Below, one piece after another: positions 11,730 to 21,854 of a stretch of DNA of 64,000 nucleotides. The position numbers and the translations under genes were made by a program. Location: positions 2,589,001 to 2,653,000 of the forward strand of contig JAUIMM010000646.1 in the NCBI GenBank assembly GCA_031769625.1, in the 5' to 3' direction. The notes beneath the pieces are model-generated. The model saw nothing but the letters and a program-made list of their open reading frames with translations. It made no database searches and had not been told where the DNA came from. Positions within the stretch are counted from its first letter, which is position 1. Every line of letters begins with the position of its first letter. Source of the DNA: Taudactylus pleione. Its lineage: Eukaryota > Chordata > Amphibia > Anura > Myobatrachidae.

Positions 11730-11741
11730 TCCCTCCCCACT
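11730..11741 (-). promoter_or_regulatory. Polypurine tract
   Basis: On the minus strand, AGTGGGGAGGGA sits directly against the 3' LTR start (TGTGATAC). This is the expected position and composition for the plus-strand DNA primer of an LTR retrotransposon. Confidence 0.75.
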
Positions 11742-11948
11742 AGAATGATGCATGTCCCCATGCATCTTCTTCTCTTAATACATTTGAGCAACCTATATTT
11801 ACAATCATCAGATTGAAGCTACTCTATAAGATTTGTAGCAAAAACACCAGTTAGACACAAATGTTACTGTCAACAATTATGTATGTAACAAATTAATTTG
11901 GTACTTTCAAGCAGTTACAACAGTTACTGAGCATTATATTGCCTGTAT

Positions 11949-12362
11949 CTAATGGGTAGAGTTTCCTTTACGTCTCTTTCCTGATTTGATGCATGCCTGT
12001 TTCAAAATGGCAGCAACTTCTCTAGAAGGTACCACGCTGGGAAAATACTTCTCAGTTTCCTTGGCTGGACTAGGAGTATCGGTAGGGATATCAGGTTCAA
12101 ATTTCTGCTTAGCTGAATCTGGGCATTGGGGTTTAGGTGATGCAGATTCTTCTGCCATGGCCTTGTGAATCTCCATTTCGGTGTCCATTTCTTGTTCAGC
12201 GACCTTGGAATTTTCCTGATTGAAGTAATTTGTTCTTGAACAGATGTCCTCCGCTCTAGGTTTGCTGTCGAGTTCTGGTTCCGGAGAGGGTTGTGGCCAA
12301 ATTACGTTCTTCCAACTCTGAAGCACTGCCTCACATTTTATCTCTTCAGGCTCCTTTCCATC
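11949..12362 (-). pseudogene. Charged C-terminal tail of the fusion frame
   Basis: About 138 open codons in the same frame as Gag, from the EDGKEPEEIKCEAV phrase to the terminal stop. It is rich in E, K, P and S (QPSPEPELDSKPRAED, TDTPSPAKETEKY) and ends basic (KQACIKSGKRRKGNSTH), which could be a nuclear or RNA-contact tail. It does not resemble the alternating basic/acidic islands of YBX tails, and I recognise no domain. It ends 219 bp before the 3' LTR. Confidence 0.6.
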
Positions 12363-12397
12363 TTCATGATATCAGTTATTTTACTGGTAATTACGTG

Positions 12398-12725
12398 TAG
12401 GTCATTTTTAATGTGACCGATTCCAATAATGCTTGCGATCTGCTGCATATCTACTGCCTTGAACTGGGACACCACCAGGACCGATGCTGCTTGCAGACCT
12501 TTCACTCCCTCAACGATATCAAACTCCACTCTCTCCATCTCCCAAACTGCATAGGTACTTCCTGGGATTGTTCCTTTGGATGGCCGAGTAATGCACAAAA
12601 ATATCGCTCTTGTTGTTGTCTTGATTTATAAACCCATACCTGCGTCTCACATGGAACCACACGACTTTTCCTGAAATCCCTCTTGTGATGGCTGAAGTAA
12701 TTTTCACTGGAGGTAGTGTGTTCAC
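12398..12725 (-). pseudogene. Y-box-type cold-shock domain captured in the Gag frame
   Basis: Visible landmarks are GKVVWFHVRRRYGFI (RNP1 RYGFI), KSDIFVH (RNP2), AIQRNNPRKYLCSLGDGE, then after a one-base slip VEFDIVEGVKGLQAAS, and after the return slip GPGGVPVQGSRYAADRKHY. The NNPRKYL-SxGDGE block and the GPGGVPVQGS-YAADR extension are specific to vertebrate Y-box (YBX) proteins, not to LIN28 or CSDE1. Homology may extend weakly further (RNYQ, EDGKEPEE) across several stops. The domain binds single-stranded RNA and DNA in known proteins. Here it follows the zinc knuckle, where a retroviral nucleocapsid would act. Confidence 0.9.
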
Positions 12726-12920
12726 AAAATTGATTTGGTTCTGTAATATGGGATCTCCATTTGCATCTGTCCTTACTGAGGGCTGGTTCTGACCTCAGGA
12801 CTTCGGTGTTTAACGGCTCTTGATAGTTGCAATTCGTTTAATGTGGCAACTCAGGTTGCATCATGGACAGATGGGTCGTCCTTGGGCATCGAATCTATCT
12901 GTAGCTCTTCATCAATTTTC

Positions 12921-13826
12921 TCAAGGTGGTTCCCACCAATCACTATTGGCATGCCTCCGTTCCCAGTTCCCTCTCCATCCTAAGGAATCACTAGGCCTCT
13001 GCCGACATAGCTGGCACATTTCTTTGCGCATTTCGGTTAACTCCATTTTTAATCCTTCTAATTGTCCTTGTAAAACCTGTATCGGATCTCGAGTAGGCAC
13101 CTGGACAATCTGACCTACTTTCTCCTTCACTGTTGATTCCTTCCCCACTTTGTTGCCTTCACACCCAACAGCATTAGATGTTTCCTGATATCCGGGCATT
13201 TCATGAAAAAGAACTTCTTGCCCTGCGCAGTGCCCAATGATTTTAATACCAGAAATCAAGGAATCCTCCAATTGCAGTCTCAGCATTCTAAGCTGACTTT
13301 GAATTCCCTCTCTATTGGCCCCTTCAATCAACTGAGAGATCAGAGCTTCATCGGTATTTCCTATTTCTTGATCATCCACTGCTTGTACTGCCTTTAAAGC
13401 TTCCTGTAAACTCAGAGCATAATCCCTGAGCGTCTCACCGGCCCGCTGTCTTCGACCATAAAACTTCATTTTTAGCTCGGAATTAGTTCTGGTTTCAAAT
13501 GTGGTCCTTAACCGTTGCAGGATTTCATCTACTTTTTGCTTTACCTCACGTGGCCATGAAACAACTTCTCGGAGGGCAGCACCCTTGAGTTGCCTGATCA
13601 ATATTTCCACATTCTGTTGGTCACTGAGGGGGTATAGGGGAAACATAGATTTCATCTTTGTCTTGAATTCAGCTAATGTATTTCCCTCCATTCCTTGATA
13701 ATCTCCATTATAAATCAGAAGCCATGGAGCCCCGAAATAATAGGGCAGGGTAATTGGGTTAAGGTTAGCCATGGCTGGCCGAGTATTGGATGAGTCTCCC
13801 ACAGCCTGTTCGTCATCAGAAGACAT
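12921..13826 (-). pseudogene. Capsid (Gag) part, 301 open codons
   Basis: Longest intact piece of the fusion frame. It starts shortly after the primer-binding site. The capsid N-domain region (residues about 30-95, with LAEFKTKMKSMFPLYPLSDQ) and C-domain region (about 105-165, with LRTTFETRTNSELKMKFYG) have the length and helical pattern of Ty3/Gypsy Gag. A coiled segment near the end (LQGQLEGLKMELTEMRKEM) precedes the first stop. In such elements Gag assembles particles around the element RNA in the cytoplasm. The phrase GAALREVVSWP recalls PNMA-family capsids; I infer kinship but could not align it. Confidence 0.82.
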
Positions 13827-13839
13827 GACTTTGCTCGAT

Positions 13840-13859
13840 CCTGTTCGTATGACGCCAAA
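13840..13859 (-). promoter_or_regulatory. Primer-binding-site-like sequence
   Basis: Minus-strand TTTGGCGTCATACGAACAGG directly follows the 5' LTR end (GTTACA). TGGCG at this position is typical of tRNA primer complements in Gypsy elements. I could not assign the tRNA. Confidence 0.6.
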
Positions 13860-14537
13860 TGTAACACCCAGCTAAGGGGTTTACTGTTCAAAGTGTGGTG
13901 TTGCCTTACCGAATAATACTATTCCTGCTCGCCTTGGTAGGACTTGAACTCATCCGGTTGGTACGTACTGGATCCAGGCAATATGATGTGTTCACAAAAA
14001 GTATTTATTTAACAGTAATCAAATAGTAAAGCCAATTCTGCACAGTAACACTGCATTAAACATTTACAATACATTAACATTGACACTCTTTTAACAGAAT
14101 AAAGATACACTTTGATCCATTTTTTTTATTATGGCTGGAACTCTGGAATCTTGATCCAACTGTGGAAGTAACGGGTTAATGGTACACATGCATATAATTG
14201 TCACATTCAAATGGCATAACTCAGCATGAAGAAGGGTTAAGGACAGTTACTTTGTGCACCAAGAAAACAAATCCAAAGTCTCCAGTTCTACCCCTGCATG
14301 CAAGGAATTATCTGTCTATTAGACAGTATTTGCAGTGTTGCCCGGGTTGGCGTTTAAGTTTGCAGAAATTAGTCAAAATGTCCGTTATTTATGCCAAATC
14401 CTGCCCTGTGTCTTTCCTTAATCAATTTACAGTTTAGTTTTTAGGAGATGTGGATATTCCCCCAGTGATCCTCTCTGCCTGCTCTTGTTTGATAATGTTG
14501 ATAGCTGACCTGAGTACTGTGTTTAATGCAACACTAT

Positions 14538-15019
14538 GGACCTCATTCAGACCCGCTCACAAGAGCTACGCGCTCACAACCGGGTCGATGATTTGGTTCT
14601 GCACATGCGCAGCGGCCACACTACGCGTGAGCAAGCCCCGGAGCTCACAACAAAGGGGCCGGCTGTCGTTGTTGATTGACAGCTCTGCCCATTTTGTAGG
14701 CGGGGCGGGGGGTGGTTTCACAAACGCCTACTGTTTTGTGGGCGGCCGCACTGAAATCAACAGTGATGTCAGTGGGGAGCTTCCTGCTCGATCAGAGAAG
14801 AAAGCTCCCTGGGGCTTGCGGTTGCCGAGACCCAACCTTAGAGTCTCGTCGCAAGCCACAATGGTCGCGATGGTCTTGACCATTGTGACCATCAACCTGG
14901 TCGGTCACTAAGCTGTGGGTGGGTTACCTAGTGACCAGGAGGTTGCACTAGAAAAAGCAAGCAGCCACCCTCATTCAGAGCAAGCGGTCGCTTCTTGCGA
15001 ATGCCTCTGAATGAGGGCC
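14538..15019. mobile_element. Hairpin-chain MITE, copy 3 (in right LTR)
   Basis: GGACCTCATTCAGACC to the right end GAATGAGGGCC. The undisturbed left LTR reads ACACTATCTCC at the same place (10564-10574), which fixes the insertion point exactly. The 3-bp duplication is TAT/TGT with one change. The interior repeats the family modules, including ATCAACAGTGATGTCAGTGG and the TGGTCGCGATGG stem. Confidence 0.88.
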
Positions 15020-15233
15020 TGTCTCCTTAGAAGTATCTGACTTGTAACTGATTAAGCTCAATTTCAGTTAATTGTAGCAGTCTCTTCTGGCTACTCTTAT
15101 TCTGGTTTATTGTCTCTATGGAGTTCTATACGAAGGCCACTTTATCAGAATAAAGGAAAAACCTATGGGAACACAGATATGAGGTGGGGCGCTTCACTGC
15201 TGTTTATCTACACCCTTGTCCTTTCCAACAGAT

Positions 15234-15554
15234 ATGAAGAAATAGGTGAAGATGAGTCCGCACTAGTAATAAATCTTATAACTATCAAAAATAATTAGTG
15301 AATGGTTTGATTATTAGAGAAAACCAACAAAGTGGTTAATCACTTGGACAATCCTGGATAACCAATGGTTGGTGGTGCACCCATAGACTTTGTGCAGTAC
15401 ACATAAAGAAATACCTTTGCTCGAGGCAAAGACAGGGGGAAAGACAGATTATGTCTATAATGGGGCACTCTTGAGTATAATGTGGTAACAATGATATGAA
15501 AATCTGGAAAAGAATATAAAATGTAACTTTTAATAACGAACCTTAAAAAGGAAA
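15234..15554 (-). repeat. PLE-A left terminal direct repeat (pLTR)
   Basis: About 320 bp nearly identical to 27886-28209, including GATGAGTCCGCACTAGTAAT and CTTTGCTCGAGGCAAAGAC. It marks the 3' side of the element on the coding strand. Confidence 0.85.
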
Positions 15555-18190
15555 GAGAAAAGGGGAATTTAGAGATACACTGGGTATACAAATAAATAAA
15601 CGATTAACTAATAATATTAGTCATGAATATGTGCAACTGAATAACATATCTATAGAGTGAACATGGTATACTAACCAGTCCACTAGAGAAAATGATATTC
15701 TGAGAGCTGAAAAATAGCAGCAGAGACCGGATTGATCATAAAATAGATATCATATAAACTCTGTTCTACAGCAGATTCATAAAGTGCTGTTACCCTGAAT
15801 ATTAACAATCCATACAATATTCAATACTATAAATCGTTTAAGTCTCTAGAATAAAGAATTTTTTAGCGCATAGCATATATCCATGTGGAACCACATATAT
15901 ATGAAGAGATTGAGTATTGATTGAGTTAAACAGTGAGTAAAAAATACAAATAAATCACAGAGATATACCCAGTGAAATCCATGACAAATAACGTACACAC
16001 TTTAACAAGTACAAATCATCTAATCAAGATGATGATAATCCGACAGGTGGTACCTGGCGTAAGCAGTTATATATATAAAATATATTGGGAAAGTCTAGTT
16101 ACAAGAAAAAATCTTATTATGACACATATAATGACTCTGTCGCACAACAAATGTCAATATATATCATATGGCGAAAATATTCCTGATGCGACCCTCTATA
16201 GACAGATTATATTCATTAATCAATTGAAATAACAACACACAGGAAAACAATATATAATACACTGAATATGGGAATCATCAGCAGAATTAGGAATGATATT
16301 AGATAATTGATATAATCTCAATCCATTCGCTGATTTGGAAATGAATATCAAATATCCTATTAGCACATACTGATAACCTGAACCAACAGAAGAAAGTAAG
16401 GCCTGGGATATGATAGCTCTCGCACACTTCTGCTGTCGCCTGTCTGTATCAAACAGGATATGAGAAAGTGTCCGATACGTAAGTCCCAGGTGAAAAGAAA
16501 GGCAACGCTTCTGCTTTCTGGGATATCTAGATGTAGCTCTCCTCTGATACTAATTGCATTGCAGAGGGGTTAACAGACAGAAAACCCAGATGAGAGAGCT
16601 TATTGGAGGGATACAAAAGATAGAGAGATGTGTGCTGTGATGGATCCAATCTGCACCTAAGATGTTTGGGATCTCACAGTATGAGATAGTAGCAAAATGC
16701 TGGTATAGAATACTACCTCCAAAAAATATTGCTATATATTAATGCAACTAATGTTAGGTAATTAATACAGTAAGCAAACACACACATATATAAACAAACT
16801 GAAAAGACTGAGTAAATGTAAAACCATCTGATGACAAGTGTGTGATAAGCAAAGGGAAGGAAGTAAGTCCTGTGGAAATAGGGAACGGAGCCCCCTCTGA
16901 TATCCCCAGTCTAATTCAAACAGGGGACACAAGGAGGGGTAACCACCAGGGTCACAGGAGAAAAGAAAGTAACGTTGCTGACAACTGAGATGTCAGCTGT
17001 ATCTCGACCCTGTTACCAGCCGGTATTGCAGGGAGAGTCACCCGCCGATGTCCTCAGTGCAGAAGTGCAATGGAGAAATAGAAAAGTACCTGTGGTCTGG
17101 AGAGCAGTGTGTAGCACCAGTGTGTGGAGGGCAGCATGCAGGCAACAAATGGAAGGACGTGCGTTTCGCCAGAGGGCTTGGTCACCTGATCGCTGGAGTT
17201 TACCAGTGTCTCCTGTTTAAGCTGCTATCGGTCCAATCAACTTGCCATTAGTTAAGATTGACTGCATCAGCAGCCAATAACATAGAAGTAGGTTAGTCAA
17301 CCTATGAGAATCAGGGGAGGAGAGAGAATTACCATAAGTAAACAAAGGATGCTTACTATACAAAGCTGTTCCAAAGGGAGCTCTGTTTGGGTATATAATA
17401 ATTGGAAGGCACTGTGGGAAGATCATTATCCAAGTAAAGAATTGTCTTAACACCCTAAAGGGATAAGGTTCAAGTTTCATATAGAAACAGTTATTATAAA
17501 TCATCTCATATTCAAAAAGATTGTTAGATATAATAAGTTGAAAAAGCAAAAACCTATTTAGTTATTGATAGACAGTGGACCTAATAATGGACTGAAGAAG
17601 GGATACAAATGAAAAATGAAAAAGAAGTATAGATATCAAGAAAATATGAAAAAAATATAAAAATAAATATAAATAATTTAAAAAAAAATAATTTTTTTTT
17701 AATTTAATAATAAAAATTATTTTATATTAGTGATAAAGAAATATAGAAGAAAATGTGAAAAAGAATAAAAAGGTTGTAAAGAGGTAGAAATGAATAGTGT
17801 TAGTAGGGGAATGAAAGAAAAAAGTAAATAATAATAAATAATTAAAAATAAAAATAAAAAATGAAGAGCAAAATACTGAAAGAAGAGTGGAGGGAACAAA
17901 TTAGGTAAAAGTGGAAGTGAATTAAAGAAAGTGTGATATCAATAAATATGGTAGAAGTATCATAAATAGATGAAATATGCAACAAATGAAAAGAATAAAT
18001 AAAATTGAAAACTAAAAATGAAAGATAAAAAATAAAACAATATAAAATGATGAAAATGATCATGTAACAAATAATAAATAGGAAAAAAAAAAAAATGAAC
18101 AGTAGTGAAGCTGAAAATACTTAGTGAGTGACAAACAAAGGAGTCACAATAGTAAGAAAAAATAAATAGGTAAAGTAACCGTATATATGT
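15555..18190 (-). other. PLE-A 3' non-coding body, AT-rich
   Basis: No ORF-like protein. 17580-18130 is almost entirely A/T/G-poor-in-C purine-rich sequence (AATAAA-type runs). A hammerhead-like core lies at 17164-17191. It probably corresponds to the long 3' UTR or extended terminal repeat of PLE-A, or to an unrecognised older insertion. Confidence 0.45.
17164..17191 (-). ncRNA. Degenerate hammerhead-ribozyme-like core in PLE-A
   Basis: The minus strand reads CAGGTGACCAAG then CCCTCTGGCGAAACGC. GAAAC and a short CCA/TGG stem II are present, but the CUGANGA box is changed at two positions (CAGGUGA). Hammerheads are known from Penelope-like element ends; this copy would not be expected to self-cleave. 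Confidence 0.35.
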
Positions 18191-18354
18191 GTATCCTATA
18201 ATGTGGAGCTGAGTTGCTCAAAAAATGAGATGTGATTAAATATGAGAGAGGTATGGGGATGTTGTGTGGAGAGAGGAAATGTGTGTGTGAGTGTCAAAAA
18301 AACTTGATTAAAAGGTAAATTAGAAAAGGAAATAGAAAAATGCTCGCAGATGTG

Positions 18355-18575
18355 TGATAGAGGAAAAAGGTAGTGTGCGTACGTAAGCAAAAATTCCCAT
18401 ATCATTGAATATAGGAAACCTATCTTAGGATAAGCAAGTGGAAAAAAAGTGAATAAATATAGAAAGAAGATAGAAGAATGCGGACAGATTGGGAAAGAAG
18501 AAAATGGTAGTGTGCGTAAATGAACAGAAAATCCCATACCAAGGAATGCAAGGGACCTGTCTTGGGATGATCAAG
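18355..18575. repeat. Two-copy tandem repeat of about 120 bp
   Basis: The phrases GGTAGTGTGCGTA and AAATTCCCATA/AAATCCCATACC, followed by a CTTAGGATAAGCAAG-like or CTTGGGATGATCAAG block, occur at about 18368-18435 and again at 18503-18572. The array lies just beyond the endonuclease stop codon of PLE-A. Confidence 0.6.
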
Positions 18576-18586
18576 AACGTATCTCT

Positions 18587-19172
18587 TCAGTCCATGATAA
18601 ACACACTATAATTAATGTTCTCATTTAGGCCTGTAGGTATTAGTGTTCCTATCTTAAAGATCCACTCACTTTCCTTCTTTTGGAGGGCTCTGCTGAGGTC
18701 ATCTCCTCTTAGGCCTAATTTGATTTTCTCTAAGCAGGACACCTTAAGGTCTTTTTCACGTCCAGAGTGTATGAAATGAAAATGTATCGCCACTGACGTA
18801 AGTTGTTTCATTTTTTGTAGGTCTGTTTCAGCGTTACGTATATTGCCTAGGTGCTCGAGAATTCTGATTTTCAACATTCTCGTGGTCATCCCTATATACT
18901 TAATGTTACATGGGCAAGTAATACAGTAAATTACATTTGTTGTTTTTTCAGTTGAAAAGATCCTTGATTGAGATTTTTTGGCCAAACTTATCTATGATAG
19001 TTTTGATATTAAGTATGTGTAAACATATTTTACTTTTCCCACAAGGATGAGTGCCAGTGGTGGAGGGGATTTTTTTGGAAATCTGAGTGAAGTGACTCTT
19101 AACTAATTGATCTTTAAGGTTGGGTGCCCTCCGCCAACTCATATTGACTTTCTCTTCCAAACTTTTGGCCAA
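18587..19172 (-). pseudogene. PLE-A GIY-YIG endonuclease domain
   Basis: C-terminal part of the Penelope-type polyprotein. The first frame (19172-18948) holds SWRRAPNLKDQLVKSHF and a partial Cys motif (HPCGKSKIC). After a frameshift, 18985-18587 gives NVIYCITCPCNIKYIGMTTR: the GIY position is VIY, YIG is intact, and the catalytic-helix Arg lies in TTRMLKIRILEHLG. It ends at the native-looking LNENINYSVFIMD. In the family this nuclease nicks the target to prime reverse transcription. The frameshift makes this copy inactive. Confidence 0.88.
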
Positions 19173-19431
19173 ATCATCATCTGTACATAATATTTGCCAA
19201 TGTTTTTGTACTATATCTCTCGCATATTTCCAATTATTACAGAAATCTCCGATAAATGTAATAATATTGGTATTTACTTAGTTGGGTTGCTGACCAAAGA
19301 TGAGAGATTCTCTGCCAGTTCTCAAAACTTCATTCTTTGCTGTTTTAATCAGACGCTTGCTGTATCCTCATTCTTGTAATCTCTGAGTTAGATCTTTGCT
19401 CTGGACATCAAAGCACTCATCCTCTGAGCAG

Positions 19432-20352
19432 TTACGTCTTAGTCTCAGAAATTCTCCTTTTGGGATGTTTTTCAAAGTTGGGGGGGAAATGAAAGCTATT
19501 CCTATGTAATAAACTGTTAGTGGATGTTTCTTTCCTGTATATCTCAGTACAGATTTCATTATTGGTCCCTCTGAAAATTCTGAGATCCAAAAAAGCAATA
19601 CTGTGAAGACTGCAGTTGTATGTTAGTTTAAGATTCACATTGTTGTTGTTCAAATGTTTGATAAAATCATCCAGTTCTTTCTGCGAGCCATCCCAAATCA
19701 GCAGAATATCATCAATATACCGTATCCAGAGTATTATATGTTGAGTATGGATATCATTACCTTCTTGAAAGACATGTTCATGCTCCCACCAACCCAGGAA
19801 GAGGTTGGTGTATGTGGGTGCACATGCTGCCCCCATCGCCATCCCCCTCTTTTGGATGTGGAAGCCATTATTGAATAGAAAATAATTATGATGTAACACA
19901 AAGTCTAGAAGTACCAACAGAAATTCTTGAAAATCCACTATGCCTTCCATTGTCAGAAAATATCTGACAGCTTGTATCCCTAAGTTGTGTATAATGGAAG
20001 TGTAGAGGGATTCAACATCCAAGCTCACAAGGAGGTGTGTGTCTTCCAGTGTAACATCATGAATCTTTTTGAGAACGTCAGTTGTATTCCTGATGTATGA
20101 TGGTAAACTAAGAACATGATGTCGTAAGTGTACATCAAGGAAGCAACTTGCTTTTTCCAAAAGTCCTCCATTCCCTGATACTATTGGCCTGCCACGTGGA
20201 TTGGTCAGATCTTTATGAACCTTCGGTAGGAGATAGAAAGTCTGGGTTCTGGGGTGTGAAATCCATAGATAGTCATATTCTGTTTTTGTAATTGTGCCAT
20301 TGTAATAAGCCCCATCAATGATTCTGATGTATACATAAAATGAGTGGTCCAC
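19432..20352 (-). pseudogene. PLE-A reverse transcriptase core
   Basis: About 300 open codons. RT landmarks are FYLLPKVHKD and GRPIVSGNGG, motif A LVSLDVESLYTSI, motif B RGMAMGAACAPTYTNLF, and motif C IRYIDDILLIWDG. This is the expected order for Penelope RTs, which are related to telomerase RT. The first 5 or so codons derive from the abutting PLE-B end. The N-terminal section is missing through the deletion that accompanied the PLE-B/MITE event, and a shift separates it from the endonuclease frame downstream. Confidence 0.9.
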
Positions 20353-21011
20353 AAGCGCAAAGTTCCTCTAACACTTCCGGTCCTGATAATCCTCTTGTCT
20401 GGAATTCCTCACCATCTCAGAAAGAGAAAAAAGAGGATGAAATAATCTATTATGTTCACATATCCTTCTAGAATATTCAATTTATGGAGGTATTCTTCCC
20501 TTTGAAAACTCACCTCACACCAATGAGATGAGTGCCTATAAAGGTTTCTTTTATATCCCTTCCGGTCTGATCAGCATAGGTATTAGCCACATACACCAAG
20601 ACCCCTCTTATATAAAAGCTTACCTGGGAACAGGTATCGACGTTCACATAAAGGTATCTTTAATATCCACTCAAGAAGCTACTTGTTAGTTCACCATATT
20701 GGAACATAAATGGTATCCAGAAGGGTATTTTTTTCAATAAAAAAGTGATATTTATTCCAGTTTAACAATAAAACATAGTCCAACAGTAGATAAAAAAAAC
20801 ATCCAATATATTGATATAGCAGCATCCAAAAAAATGATAATCCACTATAATGGAAAATATTCCTTCCCCCTGGAAACCTATCTGCAGATAAGAGTTAGGA
20901 CAAACAGTGCCACCCTCTCACCCGGTCTGAGAAGAGGTAAAGTTGTCCAAGGTAGATGTAAAAAAACAAAATCCTTCCACTGCATCCAGGTCTCCAGCTT
21001 TACACCAACGC

Positions 21012-21036
21012 GTTTCTGACTAAGGTCCTTCCTCAG
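21012..21036 (-). ncRNA. Hammerhead-ribozyme-like core in PLE-B terminal repeat
   Basis: The minus strand reads CTGAGGA (matches CUGANGA), a GAC-CUUA-GUC stem II, then GAAACGCG. Both invariant boxes are intact. The closing G-C of stem II is replaced by A/A, so activity is doubtful. The same core appears on the plus strand at 25603-25627, within the inverted tip. Confidence 0.55.
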
Positions 21037-21854
21037 GGTGTGTCTAAAGCCTAACTGAAGGGGCTTTATATACCCCCATCACTAATTGGCAAATAGACTC
21101 ACCAATCTTCATTAGCGGGTCTAAACTAAACTCCGGACAAACCATCCCAACACAACAGTAATATATATAGTAAAAAATACATAAAAATACATTTCCTGGT
21201 ATTCAAACATAATCACCATCCCATAAATAATTAATTAAAAAATTTCAGCATTCCAATTCATAATAATAAAAACTTTTCTTGTGAATAACAAGATATAATC
21301 CAGTGCATGTTTAAACAGTCTCCTTGTGTCACTGGACATTAGGTTAGTGCTCTTTTTTCAAGCATGGGGCCAAGAACACCACGTTGTTTCATCATTCCCT
21401 TCAATCTCCGCTCGGACCTCGTTGACCGGAAGTACATGATGATGTCTTCTGGTATTTGGAACGCAAGCCGGAAGTTGAATCTTCCGCAGTGGAACGCATA
21501 TCGCGACTTTGCTGGAAACTCCCTACTGAGTATATTTATATCCATAGAGCGCTCCCAAAGAACAAATTCAGATTATTTCTTTTCCACATGCGACTCCATT
21601 GGTATTGTTCCCATGCCATAAAAAGAGTAAATTTATATAGAAAAACAATAATTAATAACAAATATAAACCGGTAATATGATACATACAGCGCATCCTAAT
21701 CCCGCATCTCAATAAGTAAATAACACCAGAATATACATATTTAAAATCATGAGATCTATTAAAAAATTAGTGTTAATAAAATATTAATAAAATATTGAAA
21801 TAATAAAACCAAGAGGTTATATGGTTATTATTTAAAGTGCATCATGAATTAAGA

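Larger units (their letters stand above)
11949..13826 (-). pseudogene. Gag-CCHC-cold-shock-domain fusion ORF (decayed)
   Basis: The frame starts at 13826 (MSSDDEQ...), about 20 nt after the PBS, and ends at 11949: 1878 nt, about 625 codons. Capsid: residues about 25-200 include LIRQLKGAALREVVSWP and YGRRQRAGETLRDYALSLQ, resembling Ty3/Gypsy and PNMA-type capsids. The first stop is at 12921. In the same frame then comes a CCHC-like knuckle near 12840-12865 (C-x2-C-x4-H-x4, fourth Cys replaced by Ala, one internal stop), then the cold-shock domain (12705 to about 12430), then a charged tail. Between about 12530 and 12470 the frame slips by one and returns. Most stops are TGA, as expected from decay of CGA. 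No pol follows. Capsid assembly and RNA binding are inferred from the families. Confidence 0.85.

Noticed and set aside
12398..12725. A processed YBX pseudogene simply inserted into the LTR element
   Set aside because: There is no A-tail and no own target duplication, and capsid, knuckle, cold-shock start and tail keep one common frame. Not fully excluded without other copies.
12398..12725. LIN28-type origin of the domain (LIN28 also has cold-shock plus CCHC)
   Set aside because: The order is reversed, and the NNPRKYL and GPGGVPVQGS segments are specific to Y-box proteins.
15240..15275. Hammerhead core GATGAGTCCGCAC on the plus strand of the PLE-A direct repeats
   Set aside because: The CU before GAUGA is replaced by AA, no matching GGAC-GAAA follows, and it is on the non-coding strand of the element.
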